From positions 21,260,305 to 21,324,304 of the forward strand of contig NC_052488.1 of assembly GCF_009730915.1 (NCBI RefSeq): a stretch of DNA of 64,000 nt, read 5' to 3'. The DNA comes from Dioscorea cayenensis subsp. rotundata. Lineage: Eukaryota > Streptophyta > Magnoliopsida > Dioscoreales > Dioscoreaceae. Positions 40,399 through 54,260 of the stretch are shown in pieces (within the stretch, counting starts at the first letter, position 1; each line of letters begins with the position of its first letter). The position numbers and the translations under genes were made by a program. The notes under the pieces were generated by a model that was not told where the DNA came from, made no database searches, and saw nothing but the letters and a program-made list of their open reading frames with translations.

Positions 40399-42183
40399 AT
40401 TTTTTATTTTATTTGTGTTGGATCGATGACAATCGTATTTTTATCAAAATTTAGTTCAATCCTACTCTAGCTATCACAATAAAGTACGTGATGGTGATCT
40501 ATGTGTACAAAATATCTAAAATCTTTTGACATTTCCAAATGTACTTTTAGAAAACCTACATTTTCCTTTTCAAAAAAAAAAAACCTACATTTTATTAAAA
40601 ATTAAACAATTTATTAAAAACAAAACAAATAATTATTTCTATCTTTAATCTTTCTTTTATGGATTTTTTTTTCTTTTAGAGAAATTATGAGATGTTGTAA
40701 AAATAAAAACTAATGAGATGGATAAATAAGTAAATATTAAGAGAGAACAAAATGAAATACTAGGCCAAATATTAGAGACAAAGAGAAGGGAAACTCATTA
40801 AAATCCAAGTAATTAACTTGGACTAAATTATTGAATTGATCCGTCCATACCTGCCGTTTTGTTGATGTCTTTACATGGTTTATTTAAAATTTATTTATAT
40901 CATTTTTGTTAATCTTTGGATCTCTAAAAAAGTTTATAGAAATGGGCAGATAACCGTAAAATCTTTTTTTTTTAAATGACTTTTCGAGAAGGGTGGTAGA
41001 TAATTAAACGTCAAGTGACATAATTCTATTAATGTTCAACACCCTCATTAGTACTCGGTCTTAGCCTAAAAAATTAGAAAATTGTAAGTGCATAAATTCA
41101 AATCATAGTTGAATATGAGGAATTCGAACTTTTATTAGACGATGAATTTTAAATATTAAGCTATTGTTGTTTTTCTGATTAAAGTTATATTTTTATGTAT
41201 TTAAATCTGTTACTCATATTTTTTAGCAGATACACTTACAATCTGAGTAGGTAGTTGATATCGCTAAATGAGTAGTTTGAGAATTAGAATATATATATCT
41301 ACAATCTTTGTGTTTGATCTCCTCGTGGTCCAAAGTATAGATGGTGACTACAAACCCGGTACCAATAGAACAAGTTCAAAATGAGTAGGCAACTAAGCAA
41401 AGATGCAGGATAGTGGGATATATCTATATGTGATCTAGAAGATAACGGATGTTTCTAATTTGATCAAACTTATCTTCTCTTCTTAGCATTTGGAATTACT
41501 CATGCCCTATTTTACTCCCCCAACTAAACACACATTTATTCTCCCTTACTGCCCCACTACACCTCAAAAAATCTCCCAATTAAGTAATGTCTAACAGTGA
41601 GATGCATAATACATTGTTCAATTTGTAATTTACAGTTACAAGCATGTAGATATAGACAGTTAATTGACAAATGCTTGAAACAATTGATGATGATGAAACT
41701 ATTTTGGTGCTATCTTCAAAATATACAAAGCCATACGATTTAACTCATTCAACTCTCATCTCGTAGTGGTAGTTATTAATGATATATATATATATATATA
41801 TAATATTTTTTTTATAAATATTAATTATTATAATCTCTAATTTAAATTAATTTAAAATTTTTAATATTTATAATTCTTTTGAGGTTGAAGTTAGTAAGCA
41901 TCTCTCAGTCTAAATTCTGATTCCACCACTACTCTTAGGCCACTTTCTCCTTATACTTTTCTTCTTTGCTATCTTAATTCATGCAAAAAAGAATGAGCAT
42001 TGCTAAAAGAATTTTATAATAAATATAAAATAATACAAGAAAAAATATGAACAAGAGAATAAAAATGCTTGTATACAGACCACATCAAGATTCAAGAAGA
42101 CGGACAACAACAAAAACATATATATATATATAAATATATAAAAAGAAGAAGAATAACATGACTTATAAGCACCAGAAAAAGGC

Positions 42184-42209
42184 AAAATAAAATAAAATAA
42201 AATAAAATA
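42184..42209. repeat. (AAAAT)n microsatellite
   Basis: Five pentanucleotide units, just upstream of the fold-back element. Confidence 0.85.
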
Positions 42210-42309
42210 GAACAGTTTTAGTAGTATAAAATTAAGAAATTAATTTAATATCAGCCAGAACCACAACAAAATTATTGGTAGGAGTAAAACCTATTGGTTC
42301 CCGCAAAAC

Positions 42310-42794
42310 TAGGTAATGTTCTTGTGTGGGTACCATACTATGGTCATTTTTTATTTTGAGGATTAAACTTCAATTTGTATTATTTAGGTCATTTAATTTT
42401 AATTTGTGTTCATTGAGATGGTACTAAAAAGATTTATGGGAGAATTTGATAACATATACACCGAATTTGCCACATCAACACTAGTTTGTCGTGTCATCTG
42501 TATATGCCACGATGACACTCTTATTTGATTCAAGTGATTGGCAGGTGCTGTGTCAATAAGAGTGGTCATGTGGTCCATTTTGGTCACATATCATCGTCGT
42601 TGTATATAGATGACGTGCAAATTGATGTTGACATGGTAAATGTGGCGTATATGTCATTAAATTCTCTTTAGAATTCTTTTGGTACTCTTTCGGTGAACAT
42701 TAATCAATATTAAATGACAAAAATGATACAAATTGAAGTTCGATACTCAAAATAAAAAATAACTATAAAATGATACCCACTAAATATATTTACC
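42310..42794. mobile_element. Fold-back (Mutator-like) MITE with 10-bp target duplication
   Basis: The left arm (about 42310-42511) and the reverse complement of the right arm (about 42592-42794) align over roughly 200 bases with scattered mismatches. Shared blocks include GTGGGTA(C/T)CAT, TTATTTTGAG, AACTTCAATTTGTAT and GACATATAC/AACATATAC. The unique centre is about 80 bases. The element is flanked by CCCGCAAAAC at 42300-42309 and again at 42795-42804, a direct duplication. Long inverted arms plus a 9-10 bp duplication are the pattern of non-autonomous Mutator-like elements; no transposase is present. The sequence features are direct and the superfamily assignment is inference. Confidence 0.75.
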
Positions 42795-43110
42795 CCCGCA
42801 AAACCATTCAAGTTGTAATTTGCCATCTCTTCTTTCAATGGCTTTTCTCTTTTTTTTTTTATAATATTAATATTTTATAAAATATATATATACATGTCAA
42901 AATTATTTGATTCAAGTGATTAGTGGTAAAATCTCTTATGACTTCAGAGTCTTGAGAGTTTGAATCTTTTATGTCCATATACATATATCTTAATCATTAC
43001 TTTAGCAAGTTTAATTAATGTAATCTTTCCTCCATCTAAATCAAGCCAACTTTAATGATAAATTAAGGTGCATATAATTATGTAAAGACCCCACAAGTAA
43101 AGGTAAACAG

Positions 43111-43118
43111 GAATATAC
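43111..43118 (+). promoter_or_regulatory. P1BS-like motif (GAATATAC)
   Basis: Matches GNATATNC, the PHR1 binding site found upstream of phosphate-starvation genes, about 750 bases before the PAP start codon. A single copy in AT-rich DNA is weak evidence. Confidence 0.3.
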
Positions 43119-43786
43119 TATTGCCAATTATTGCTGTCCATCTCATGATCCCATTTGAATAACATATTCCTTTAAATATTCGCATGCGCTTTAGACCAAG
43201 GGGAGAATATTATTTTATCCCTTTCTTATCCTTCTTTAACATGCCTCTCACGTACGACATATTTATCCTGCACCAGTCCATAAATGACAAAAGTTGGAAC
43301 GATCACCAGCCGTCCATTCGTTCTAAATCGTGGGAGTTCTATTAGATTAATGTGCATCCGCGAGTGAGATTAACGATGAGATTCTGGCCCATGACAACGC
43401 ACCACGTTTCAGGAAATCATTGGGTATAGCACGTCACGTTTCACTTAGATTTTGGGAAACGGCCGGTGATAAGATAATTTAAAATATTAGAAATTCTTGT
43501 TTTAGAGTTTTCCTTTTTCTGGCTCTTGGAAAAATTATCTATTTATATATTTATAGGAAAAAAAAAGAAAATTTCTGAGAAGAGGATGAGAAACGCGTTT
43601 CCCACAAACCATTAGCCAATGACTCCCGTGGAAACCGGGCCAGCCGGTAATAACACGCACGTTTATAGCAAAAGCATCTTACATTGCACCCCCTAATATT
43701 CCACAAAATCAACCCCATAACAACAATAACAATTAAAAGTTTTCAAGGGGGTAAAAATTGAGGGGGAAAAAAAAAACAAACGTAAA

Positions 43787-43793
43787 TATAAAG
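43787..43793 (+). promoter_or_regulatory. Candidate TATA box of the PAP gene
   Basis: TATAAAG lies 69-75 bases before the ATG, leaving room for a 5' UTR of about 40 bases, which is a plausible core-promoter geometry. Confidence 0.4.
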
Positions 43794-43861
43794 CGCAAAG
43801 ATCATTTGTTTATATTCTCCAACTTTGTCCCTGTCCTTCATCCCTCAGAAGGACCAGAGCC

Positions 43862-45405
43862 ATGGCTGGTGATCTCCACAAGCCTCAGACTCTGGCCCTT
43901 GTTCTAATGGTGATTGCTGAAATATCTCTCTTCTTTTCAATCATCTCCAACGCCGAGCTCCAGAGGTTTCACCACCCAATGAAGAACGATGACTCCGTCA
44001 ATCTTCTCGTCATTGGTGACTGGGGAAGGAATGGCAATTATAATCAATCTCAAGTTGCTGCTCAGGTCAAATTCATGATTTCATGTACTCAGCAGATAAT
44101 AATAATAACAAATTACAGGGCGGTTTTTACGAAATATATATATAAATGTGAATTGAGTTATGCAGATGGGAAAAGTAGGGGAGGAACTAGACATTGATTT
44201 TGTGATATCAACTGGGGATAATTTCTATGAAGATGGACTGGAGGGTGTGCATGATAACAAGTTTGCAGACTCATTTACCAACATTTATACTGCTAAAAGC
44301 TTGCAGAAGCAATGGTACAGTGGTATGTAATATATATATATATACAAGTATGTACATACATATGTGATGAAATTGGAGATGAAGTTTTTGCATGGTTTGT
44401 AGTTTTGGGAAATCATGATTACAGAGGAGATGTGGTAGCTCAACTCAGCTCTGTTTTTCAAAAGATTGATAACCGGTGGCTCTGCATGAGATCTTTTCAT
44501 TGTTGATACACGTAAGTGAAATCAAATATATGTGAATTTTTTTGAGACAGAATTTGTGAGACATATGTTTGATCTAACCTGGTTTTGCATGTTTCAGAGA
44601 TGGTTGAGTTCTTCTTTGTTGATACAACTCCTTTGGTGTTGAAGTACTGGGTCGAACCGGAGGATCATCATTATGACTGGAGAGATGTTGCTCCCCGGCC
44701 TCAATATGTTGCCAACCTATTGAAGGTAAATCGCGTCGTTTTCTTTGATGATTTCTGTCTGTTTATTTTAAGAGATTTGATTGTATTATAAGATAACAAT
44801 CAATGAAATAATGTCTCACGATGAAATGTGTTTGTCGGGTTTCTAGGATTTGGACGCTGCATTGAAAGAATCGACGGCAGAGTGGAAGGTTGTAGTTGGT
44901 CACCACCCGATAAGAAGTGTTAGCGAACACGGAGACACTCAGGAACTTCTTGAACTACTACTTCCGATGCTCAAGGTAAGGAATTTATACCTGTCTCATG
45001 ATTAACTTGATGAGATGTTAGATCTGATAGTGTTGAAAAATCTTCAGGCTAATGAAGTCGATCTTTACCTGAATGGACATGACCATTGCCTTGAACACAT
45101 TAGTAGTATCGACAGGTAAAATCGTGTCGATGAATTTAATACTCTCAGTGATCATTGTGAGAATAATTCGGAAGAGTTGTGTTGTTCTTGCAGTCCGATC
45201 CAGTACTTCACCAGCGGTGCAGGTTCGAAGGCATGGAGAGGGTGTCTATAAACAAAATGCAGATGATTTGAAGTTCTTCTATGACGGCCAAGGGTTCATG
45301 TCGATGAAAGTGACCAAGACGGATGCGAAGATCGTGTTCTACGATGTCAATGGCCAGAGTTTGTATGAATGGAGCATGACCAAACAACTTAACACATTCA
45401 TGTAG
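43862..45405 (+). pseudogene. PAP: Purple acid phosphatase, low-molecular-weight type, with two frame breaks
   Basis: Exons: 43862-44065, 44166-44322, 44403-44511, 44598-44725, 44847-44975, 45048-45115 and 45194-45405, all GT-AG. The five metal-ligand motifs of secreted plant purple acid phosphatases are intact: GDWGR (52-56), [24 protein letters not shown] and NGHDHCLE. A hydrophobic N-terminal stretch fits a signal peptide. The family hydrolyses phosphate esters with a binuclear Fe(III)-M(II) centre, often under phosphate starvation. Two breaks occur. At about 44495-44500 one extra base turns RSFIVDT into RSFHC-stop. At about 45236-45245, after SKAWRG, the frame must shift again to reach GVYKQNADDLKFFYDGQ. 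Removing one base at each site gives 334 residues, the normal size. Either this is a recent pseudogene or the assembly carries indel errors; intact splice sites and motifs favour the latter. Confidence 0.85.
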
Positions 45406-46658
45406 GAGATGATCAGCTAGGATAAGTTTTGGCTATAGATAATGTCATTGGAGATTGGACACCAGATTTCTGCAATTGTAGGAGTTTGCATGGAAGAGAT
45501 ACAGAATGAACTGCAGAACCTGTGAAAACAGAGAAGTGAAGATTGTCACTGGAAGCATGAATTAGTATCTGTTTCTGTAAAAATTAAATGAAGTTCAAGA
45601 TCATTCCTGATTTTATCTACAACTGATGATTACCATTTAATTCTTTTCTTTTGGTTTCTACTTGCATTTCAATATGATGAGTTTTCTCTGTTGAACTGAA
45701 CAAGAAGCAATACTAAACACAATTAAAATCCATTAGAACATAACAAACATGCACTCAAAGTAAGCACAGTACTTAGCTCTATATAAGTCAAAATTCACAC
45801 AAGTAGTTGGGAAAACATTTGAGAACGTGGAAATAGGAACAAATGAGCAATAATTTGAATAAGGCAAATCATGCCATGTGACATTAAAATTATTAAATTG
45901 CATGCATGTGCACTTGAGGCTAAATTATGACAAGGAACTACTTTAAGTGGCCATAGTAAATAAACCATTCATTCTGCCTTCCATCTCATGATTCTCATCT
46001 GACTCCACTAGAAAGATTCTCGGTCGGCATCCAAATCCAATTGCAAAGTGAGTATGGATCCACCAGCCAAGAAAGCATGCATCTGGTGAAAGCATTAACT
46101 GCTTTAGTGATGATTTAAAAAAAAAGAAAAAAGAAAAGAAGAAAAGATGGCATTAAGATAAGGGATGAGAAGAAAGAAAGTATAACAATAATTGAAGCAT
46201 AAAATGAATGACAGAAAGTAATATGAAGTATTCCTCTGCAAATTTTCAAATCATGACTTTGCATTCAAAATTGCCACATTGAATTCACTATTGTAGTATA
46301 GTAACCTATTTAAGCAATAGTTATTCCAACATTCTCATAAGCTCTTCATTCAACAGCATGAGCATGGCCTTGTGCAGCTCATATCACAATGATGAAGTCT
46401 AGAATTCTGTGACATGATCAAAAAGTAATAACAGGATGCAACTGTAATACAGTAGTTAGTTCTTCTGGTGACAAGGTAAAAACTGACATTTAATCAACAA
46501 AATCACAAGTTTTGAGCAGCATGAGAAACAAATGAGAGGAATCTTGACATGGAAATGCCAGAGAAGAGATTCAGAAACTGTATGAAATGATCAAATTGTG
46601 GAAAAGGTACCTTGCAATACTGGCATAGATAAGTGAGTTTGGAATAGTTTCATTTGGC
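45406..46658. other. Tail-to-tail intergenic region
   Basis: Lies between the 3' ends of the convergent PAP and 2OG oxygenase genes. Nothing coding is seen; both 3' UTRs presumably lie here. Confidence 0.6.
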
Positions 46659-49605
46659 TCAGTCATTGTGTTTCTCAACTTCAGAGGGTTCAGCCAAGTA
46701 TATGATCTGATGATTAATCCATTGCGGCAATGAAACCACCAAGTGCTCGTGCAATTTACCAATGTAAACTTTCCATTTTGCAATTGCAAGTGCAAAGTCA
46801 TCCCAATTAAAAAAATTCGGATTGTCATCATAAGACACGCAGCCTAATACCTCCTCAGCAAGTTTGAGATCACCTGTTAAAACCAAATGAAAATAACTTG
46901 TCTTCTCCAATAAAGATGGTTGGGGTAATTTTGCAGAGCTGCTACATTTTCTTGCCGCTTTTAGTTCATGAGCTTTCCAGTAGTAGAACTGCACCACCTG
47001 TCGCAATAATTCCATTTCAGAGTTACAAGGCTTTAATACCCTAACAAAGGCAGCGAATTACTCCATCTAATACACTAAATTCTAGATTATTTTTTGTTTC
47101 ACATGTTTTACAAATCAGAAAAGAAAATTACATTTACGTTTTTTTCTTAATGCCACATTGAACTGATGCAAAAAAGAACTAAATTTCATAAGATAATGAA
47201 AACTGCTTTTCAATATCAAAAACATCTCTATGGCATCAACATTCAAATGCTCGCTGGTAATGATTATTTACTTCCAACATTATCAACAATCAAGCTCATT
47301 ATTACAAGAGTGAGGGCACCACCTGGAGGGCATGCAAACTATTTGCAAATTCTTCTCCCAGTATCACATCACCTCTGCTGAGTTGCAAGGGTCTTGCAAG
47401 TAACTCTTCATAAGATGAATCAGATGTCTCGCATTTTTTTTTACTAGTTGAGCAGAAATTATACCCAAGGATGTGCACTCTGGCACACCGCACATCAAAA
47501 CCCAACTGATCATGCCCGTGAGAAAACCAATACATATTATCTGAGGCAGGCACTGGGAGGAAAGGATCAGAATGATTATCTTCATTGTTCAATAGCCTTT
47601 CAGAGAGAAGACTGATGAGTTTGGCATCTTCATCATGAGCACTATCTCGAGTAAACCAAAGAGTTAAGGTTAGTCTTTCACCCTCAGTCACCTATCAAAC
47701 CAGAAAATAGTAAGCAAAAGGAAAACTACGTGAAATATTCCTAGTATTCTAAACAAGACCTAACTAAACCCAAATGTGTTTCCATGCTGTATTATACAGA
47801 TTTTTTCTTAATTATTTTCTAGAAAACATTAAAATTAATGGATATTTGCATATACACATCTACATCTCTCTTTCAAATGTTCCCTTTGAGGATGCATGAG
47901 AGATTTGGGATCAAAAACTAAGAGTTCAGGAACAAATCACCGAGTTGCATCACAATTAACTATTCAGTGGAAAGACCTGTTGGAACATCTGATTAGTCAC
48001 GAAAATACAATAAAAATATGAATTGCATGGAAAACATGTGAATGCTAACATGAAGACATCCAGAGTTCATCATTCAATAACAAAAGTTCCAACTACACCG
48101 CGGAAAACATTCACATACTAGAGAGAAAACTCATTATATTTGGAAGAATGGGTAGCTCAACATGCTAGGAACATCAATTGCATCCATCACCGAAGATGCA
48201 ACTTATTGTAGAACATAACGTGACGGAAAGTGAATACCTCATCTACAGAATGAACGTTGCGACTGTCAGCCGTATAGATCAAGACATCCTGATGACAAGG
48301 AAAAACATGTAGAAGTATCATGAATAATTTGTTACCATTGCATCAATGGTGAAAAACCAGTGCTACACATGGTCTTGGGAAACTTCCTACCCCAACAACT
48401 GGAAAAATAGATGCGGGCTCCCCGTCCTTGAAGTGGAATACTCCACCTTTAAAATCCTTCCCATGACTGTTCAAGTAGCAAACTGCCTTTGTGTATAATA
48501 AAGTTATCAGATTTTGTCAACAAGTATTTGAGATTATCACTCACAAAAACAACAAAAACAAAAAGCATAAAAACTGAAATTTCTAATCATTGGTTGACAC
48601 ACAAAAACTGATGCAAGTGAACAATATGATTTGGTAAAACTAACTACTATTTAATCCCTCTTCTTTTTACCACTTGCACGGCATTATAAAGAAACAAACT
48701 TTAGGCACACCAAGAATAGAAATAAACCAGTGAATAATCAACAAGATAGATAAAGCTCAAATCAGCATGTAAAATAAATACCGGGGACAGTACAAACCTG
48801 CAAACCATATCCGAAGATAGAAAACCATAAGTTACTGAAGTAGCTTGAATTACTAGAGAAAGGGAAAGACAACTCATCAAAAAACGAAGAACAAAGAAAA
48901 AGATCTCCACATACCGCAAAATCTCTCTGTTTAAGGTAAGGCCTATTGTCATCACTGTGCCATCCAATTGATGCCCCTTTACACCAACTGCAAACAGTCA
49001 AATTCAAATCACGAGAAAAAAAATTAATTCATTGTTTTTCATTCTCAGACGCATCTAGTTTTTCTCAACAAACCAAACACACACTCCAAAAACAACAACA
49101 ACAACAAAAATTAAAATTTTTAATTTTTTTTTAAAAAAAAAATACAATTTTTATGGATAAATTGTTTCCGTTCTTCAATTCTAGCTCAATCCAAAACACA
49201 TAGAGAAAGCAAAGAGATGAATGGAAATTAAGGAGATAGACCTGATGAGACCAGTGAACTCGAGGAAGAGGTCAAAGTGGCAGGAAAAGAAGTCTTCAGC
49301 GAGATCCTTGATCCTATTGCGGATGGATACAAAGGGGAGGATGAGATGGGGGCAGTTGGTGGCGATGAGGTGGGAGAGGGTGGTGGAGAGGACGCCGGGC
49401 CTGTAGCCCATAACGCCGCAACTCCGATGGATAAACTCCAGCTCCTGCGCCCAAATAGCGTCGCATATGAACTAGAACTACATACATAGAAGTAGAGAGA
49501 TTGAAAGAGGAAACCATGGACCTTGCATTGATCGACGGTGATGAAGTTGTGGAGAAGAAGACGGGGATGTTCCGCCATCGCCGTCGGAGCAGAGCTCGTT
49601 GTCAT
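46659..49605 (-). CDS. 2-oxoglutarate/Fe(II) oxygenase, prolyl 4-hydroxylase (PKHD-like) type
   Basis: A predicted non-haem iron dioxygenase of the prolyl/lysyl hydroxylase superfamily; plant members of this subgroup are largely uncharacterised and the substrate is unknown. Exons: 49522-49605, 49242-49444, 48915-48987, 48391-48486, 48238-48288, 47323-47691 and 46659-46997, closing in frame at 404 residues. The catalytic facial triad is visible: WHSDD gives His106 and Asp108, and NVHSVDE gives His165. Arg175 in EGERLTLTLWF is the likely 2-oxoglutarate anchor. The fourth exon is taken from the AG before GCAGTTTGC, because the AG four bases later would shift the frame. The C-terminal half (about 180-404) has no domain I recognise. 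The first codon used is at 49605; a second ATG (MAEHPRLLL) lies nine codons downstream. No signal peptide or membrane segment is seen. Confidence 0.88.
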
Positions 49606-49812
49606 TCAGAGAATAAAATGCGTGTTTTTTTGGAAAAAAAGCTAAATTAATTATTAGTCCTTGGATGGTTTATCATGACTAATTAGTCCTTGGTTTCTCA
49701 AGAGAATTTCTAGTGAATATTTTTAATTAAATTACAAAAGAAAGTTTTGATAATTTTTCTAATGAATTTGTAGTCTCAGGGATTATTTTTATTTTTTATT
49801 TAAAAAAAAAAG

Positions 49813-50190
49813 TTGGATAAACCACTAATAATAGATAAAGTAAAAAGTACAACTACCACTCAGATGTGGTAAGAACAGTCAAAAGACACAACAAAAAATA
49901 CAACAGGGAGCCAAAGTCCCTAAAGATACAACATCAACAAAAAAACTAGCCCGATCCAAGGTCATGAGCCTCCTCGGTAGGGTGAGAGTCATCGAGGTCC
50001 ATCGCACGGGAGCCAAGAAACTCCAGATTTCTCTTGACAGTAGAGATCCCCTCCTCCATCTTCGCCCTGACACCGTCTGAAAGAGCAGAAGATCAATATT
50101 AAAAAGGACACCCTGAGTAGGCAAGACATTGGCATTAAAAATACAATCATTCCTGACAAGCCAAATGTTCCAGATTATCGCTTTTTAATC
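49813..50190 (-). mobile_element. 5'-truncated LINE retrotransposon 3' end
   Basis: On the minus strand, translation from about 50183 gives IWNIWLVRNDCIFNAN followed by a leucine-rich stretch. This is the C-terminal (zf-RVT) end found in plant LINE reverse-transcriptase proteins. The coding remnant is followed by a non-coding tail that ends ATTAGTGGTTTATCCAAC and an A/T-rich stretch. Truncation at the 5' side is typical of LINE insertions. The tail motif recurs elsewhere in the window. No target duplication could be fixed. Confidence 0.6.
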
Positions 50191-51302
50191 CAAAAATATG
50201 ATAATCAATATTAAAATCTTTTATTTGAAGTAAAACTATTAGTTAAAATAAGTTTTAATCCAGAAATAATGTATAGGCTTTATTATAAAATGATGAATAT
50301 AATGAAAGACAAGTTCGTTTTTATTTGTATATAGTTTAGTTTTTCATTTGTATTGGAGATATTTAGATTGTTATAATTTAGAATATTAAAAACTGAATAA
50401 ATCTGCTGCAGTGGATAAGTGAATATTTATTATAATTCAGCTTTTTTTTTTGCTTTTTTTTAATATTAAAAATGTAAAAAATTTATAAAAAGTTATTCCT
50501 TTTTTAATTTTATTTTATAGAATCATTGCTTTATAAAAATTATACTGGAAAAAATATTTATACACAACCAATTCATTAAATATTGGATATTCCAAGTTAT
50601 GTTTGCATAGGTGATGTTCACCAATTTAATAACAAACCAATTAATTACTATTAATGCTTTGATAAATCTATTTGGTAAGTCTCTTTACACACAACATTGC
50701 AAATGTTTTTTACTTACAAATGTTATAAATTAACAACCTTATACATGATGACACTTCGTACATGTGATATAATGGACCACACCTTTGACAACTCCATATA
50801 TTATTTTGTACCTTATCCAAAAGGATTGATAGGACAAAATAAATATAATATCCATTTCATGATCACAATAAAATATAAAACAAAATCATCCTGACGGTTC
50901 ACAATATTCTCAATAATGAAATTTCACAACATTAGCAAAATCAAAATAATCCAAATTCACAGAAAAAAAAAAAATGCATGAAATATTAGAACCAAAGAAC
51001 CAAGCATTCAGATAAAGAGCATACAAATTGTAACTTGAGAAATAATTGATTATTGGAGAAAACTTAAGATGTGGACCCTCACTAATACACAAATTTAAGG
51101 CAACAGAAAACAAGCTACTGCTCAAAGAACAGAGCATCACAATCTTCTCAAATGTCAATAGGAAAATAAGTTGAAAAATAATGAATAAATTGGTTGCAAC
51201 CTTGTCCAAGCTAAACATGAAAATATGAGGAAAGAAAGGAAAAAGAAACAAGCAAAAATTTCCAGCAATGTTCTGCACCTCACTCTTTCATTCTCTCAGT
51301 AT
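50191..51302. other. AT-rich intergenic DNA
   Basis: No gene is seen. The right end should hold the actin 3' UTR. Confidence 0.6.
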
Positions 51303-53306
<2,004 letters not shown>

Positions 53307-54260
53307 CTTCTGTCTCTGATACAATAAATTATACTTTCAGAAAGCATATATAAAACTAGAAGGAAAAAATAAATATATCATATACGACAAACATGAAAAA
53401 CAAGAAAAATGAGATAACCAGGTTAAAAAACAAAGAGCCAACTTATTTAAACCCTAGCTGACTCACATAATTGGTGGTAATTTTTTTTTTCAATGGCACT
53501 TAGATAGTTCTGTAAAGGATTGATGAAGTAGACAAAGTTCAGCTGAAATTTTTATGAAATGTGTGGCAACTGAAACATCCCATAACAGATGCCCTTTTCC
53601 AAACTAATGCTGCACTTACCAATGGTTACATTAAAAAGTTTCAACTCTTTTATCAATTCAATCTTCTCTGTTTCATCCACCAAAATCTTCCTTTCTTTAA
53701 TGCTTTAATGTAAATATTATCCATATATTTAAATTAGATCTAACTAAATACTTGATCACAGATAACTTTCAGATGCTTCAAATTTGCTGGTCAAAACTTT
53801 CTCTTTTATAGGCAACAATTGAAAATTTTGTGCTAGAAAATTGGAAACTTTAGGGCTTCAAACTGAAACAAACTCTCAACAAATAATCTACCACATTTTA
53901 GAAACAAAGAATAATAGATGAAGCACGAGTTCTCAAAAACCGTAGTAAATGCATACCATTCGCAATATATACATATATATTTTTAAATTACATCAAAGAT
54001 ACATACAAAACACCAACCATGTTATAGCGAACAAAATCAAAACCAGAGATCAATAAAATGTAAATCAAGACAAACACAAACTACATAAACAGACGAGACC
54101 AGCAAGGAAATGCAAATCAAAGAGGAGATGGAGATGGAGAGATGGATACCGAAAAGGAAGATGAAGAAGCTGGGGATGAAACGAAACCCTAGATATCTCG
54201 CTCTCTATCTCTCGCGCTCTTGGCCCTCGGTGTAGTTTGATAGCGCATTCGGGCTCTTTC
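53307..54260 (-). promoter_or_regulatory. Actin 5' leader with leader intron
   Basis: A GT donor after 54150 and a CAG acceptor at 53316-53318 define a leader intron of about 834 bases, with the untranslated first exon at roughly 54150-54260 (rich in CT, as in other plant actin leaders). Leader introns of plant actin genes are known to boost expression strongly. The transcription start is not determined. Confidence 0.7.

Larger units (their letters stand above)
27659..42309. other. Long region without recognisable protein genes
   Basis: Nearly 15 kb, 17 kb if the KANADI flank is counted, with only short, compositionally biased reading frames. It is rich in AT, GT, CA, CT/GA and GAA microsatellites and in long pyrimidine or purine stretches (36.0-38.7 kb). 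I looked on both strands for the mature sequences of the widely conserved plant microRNAs I know (miR156, 159/319, 160, 164-172, 390, 393-399, 408) and saw none. Non-coding transcripts cannot be excluded. Confidence 0.6.
42805..43861. other. Upstream region of the purple acid phosphatase gene
   Basis: AT-rich distal part; the proximal 700 bases are more mixed and contain a P1BS-like octamer and a TATA motif (listed separately). No gene is visible. Confidence 0.6.

Noticed and set aside
42399-42587. 62-codon frame on the minus strand
   Set aside because: It lies within the arm and centre of the fold-back element and shows no coding character.
26381-43861. Conserved microRNA precursor
   Set aside because: No mature sequence of the conserved plant families I know was seen on either strand; the hairpin at 31302-31342 has arms of only 12 bases of AT-rich sequence.
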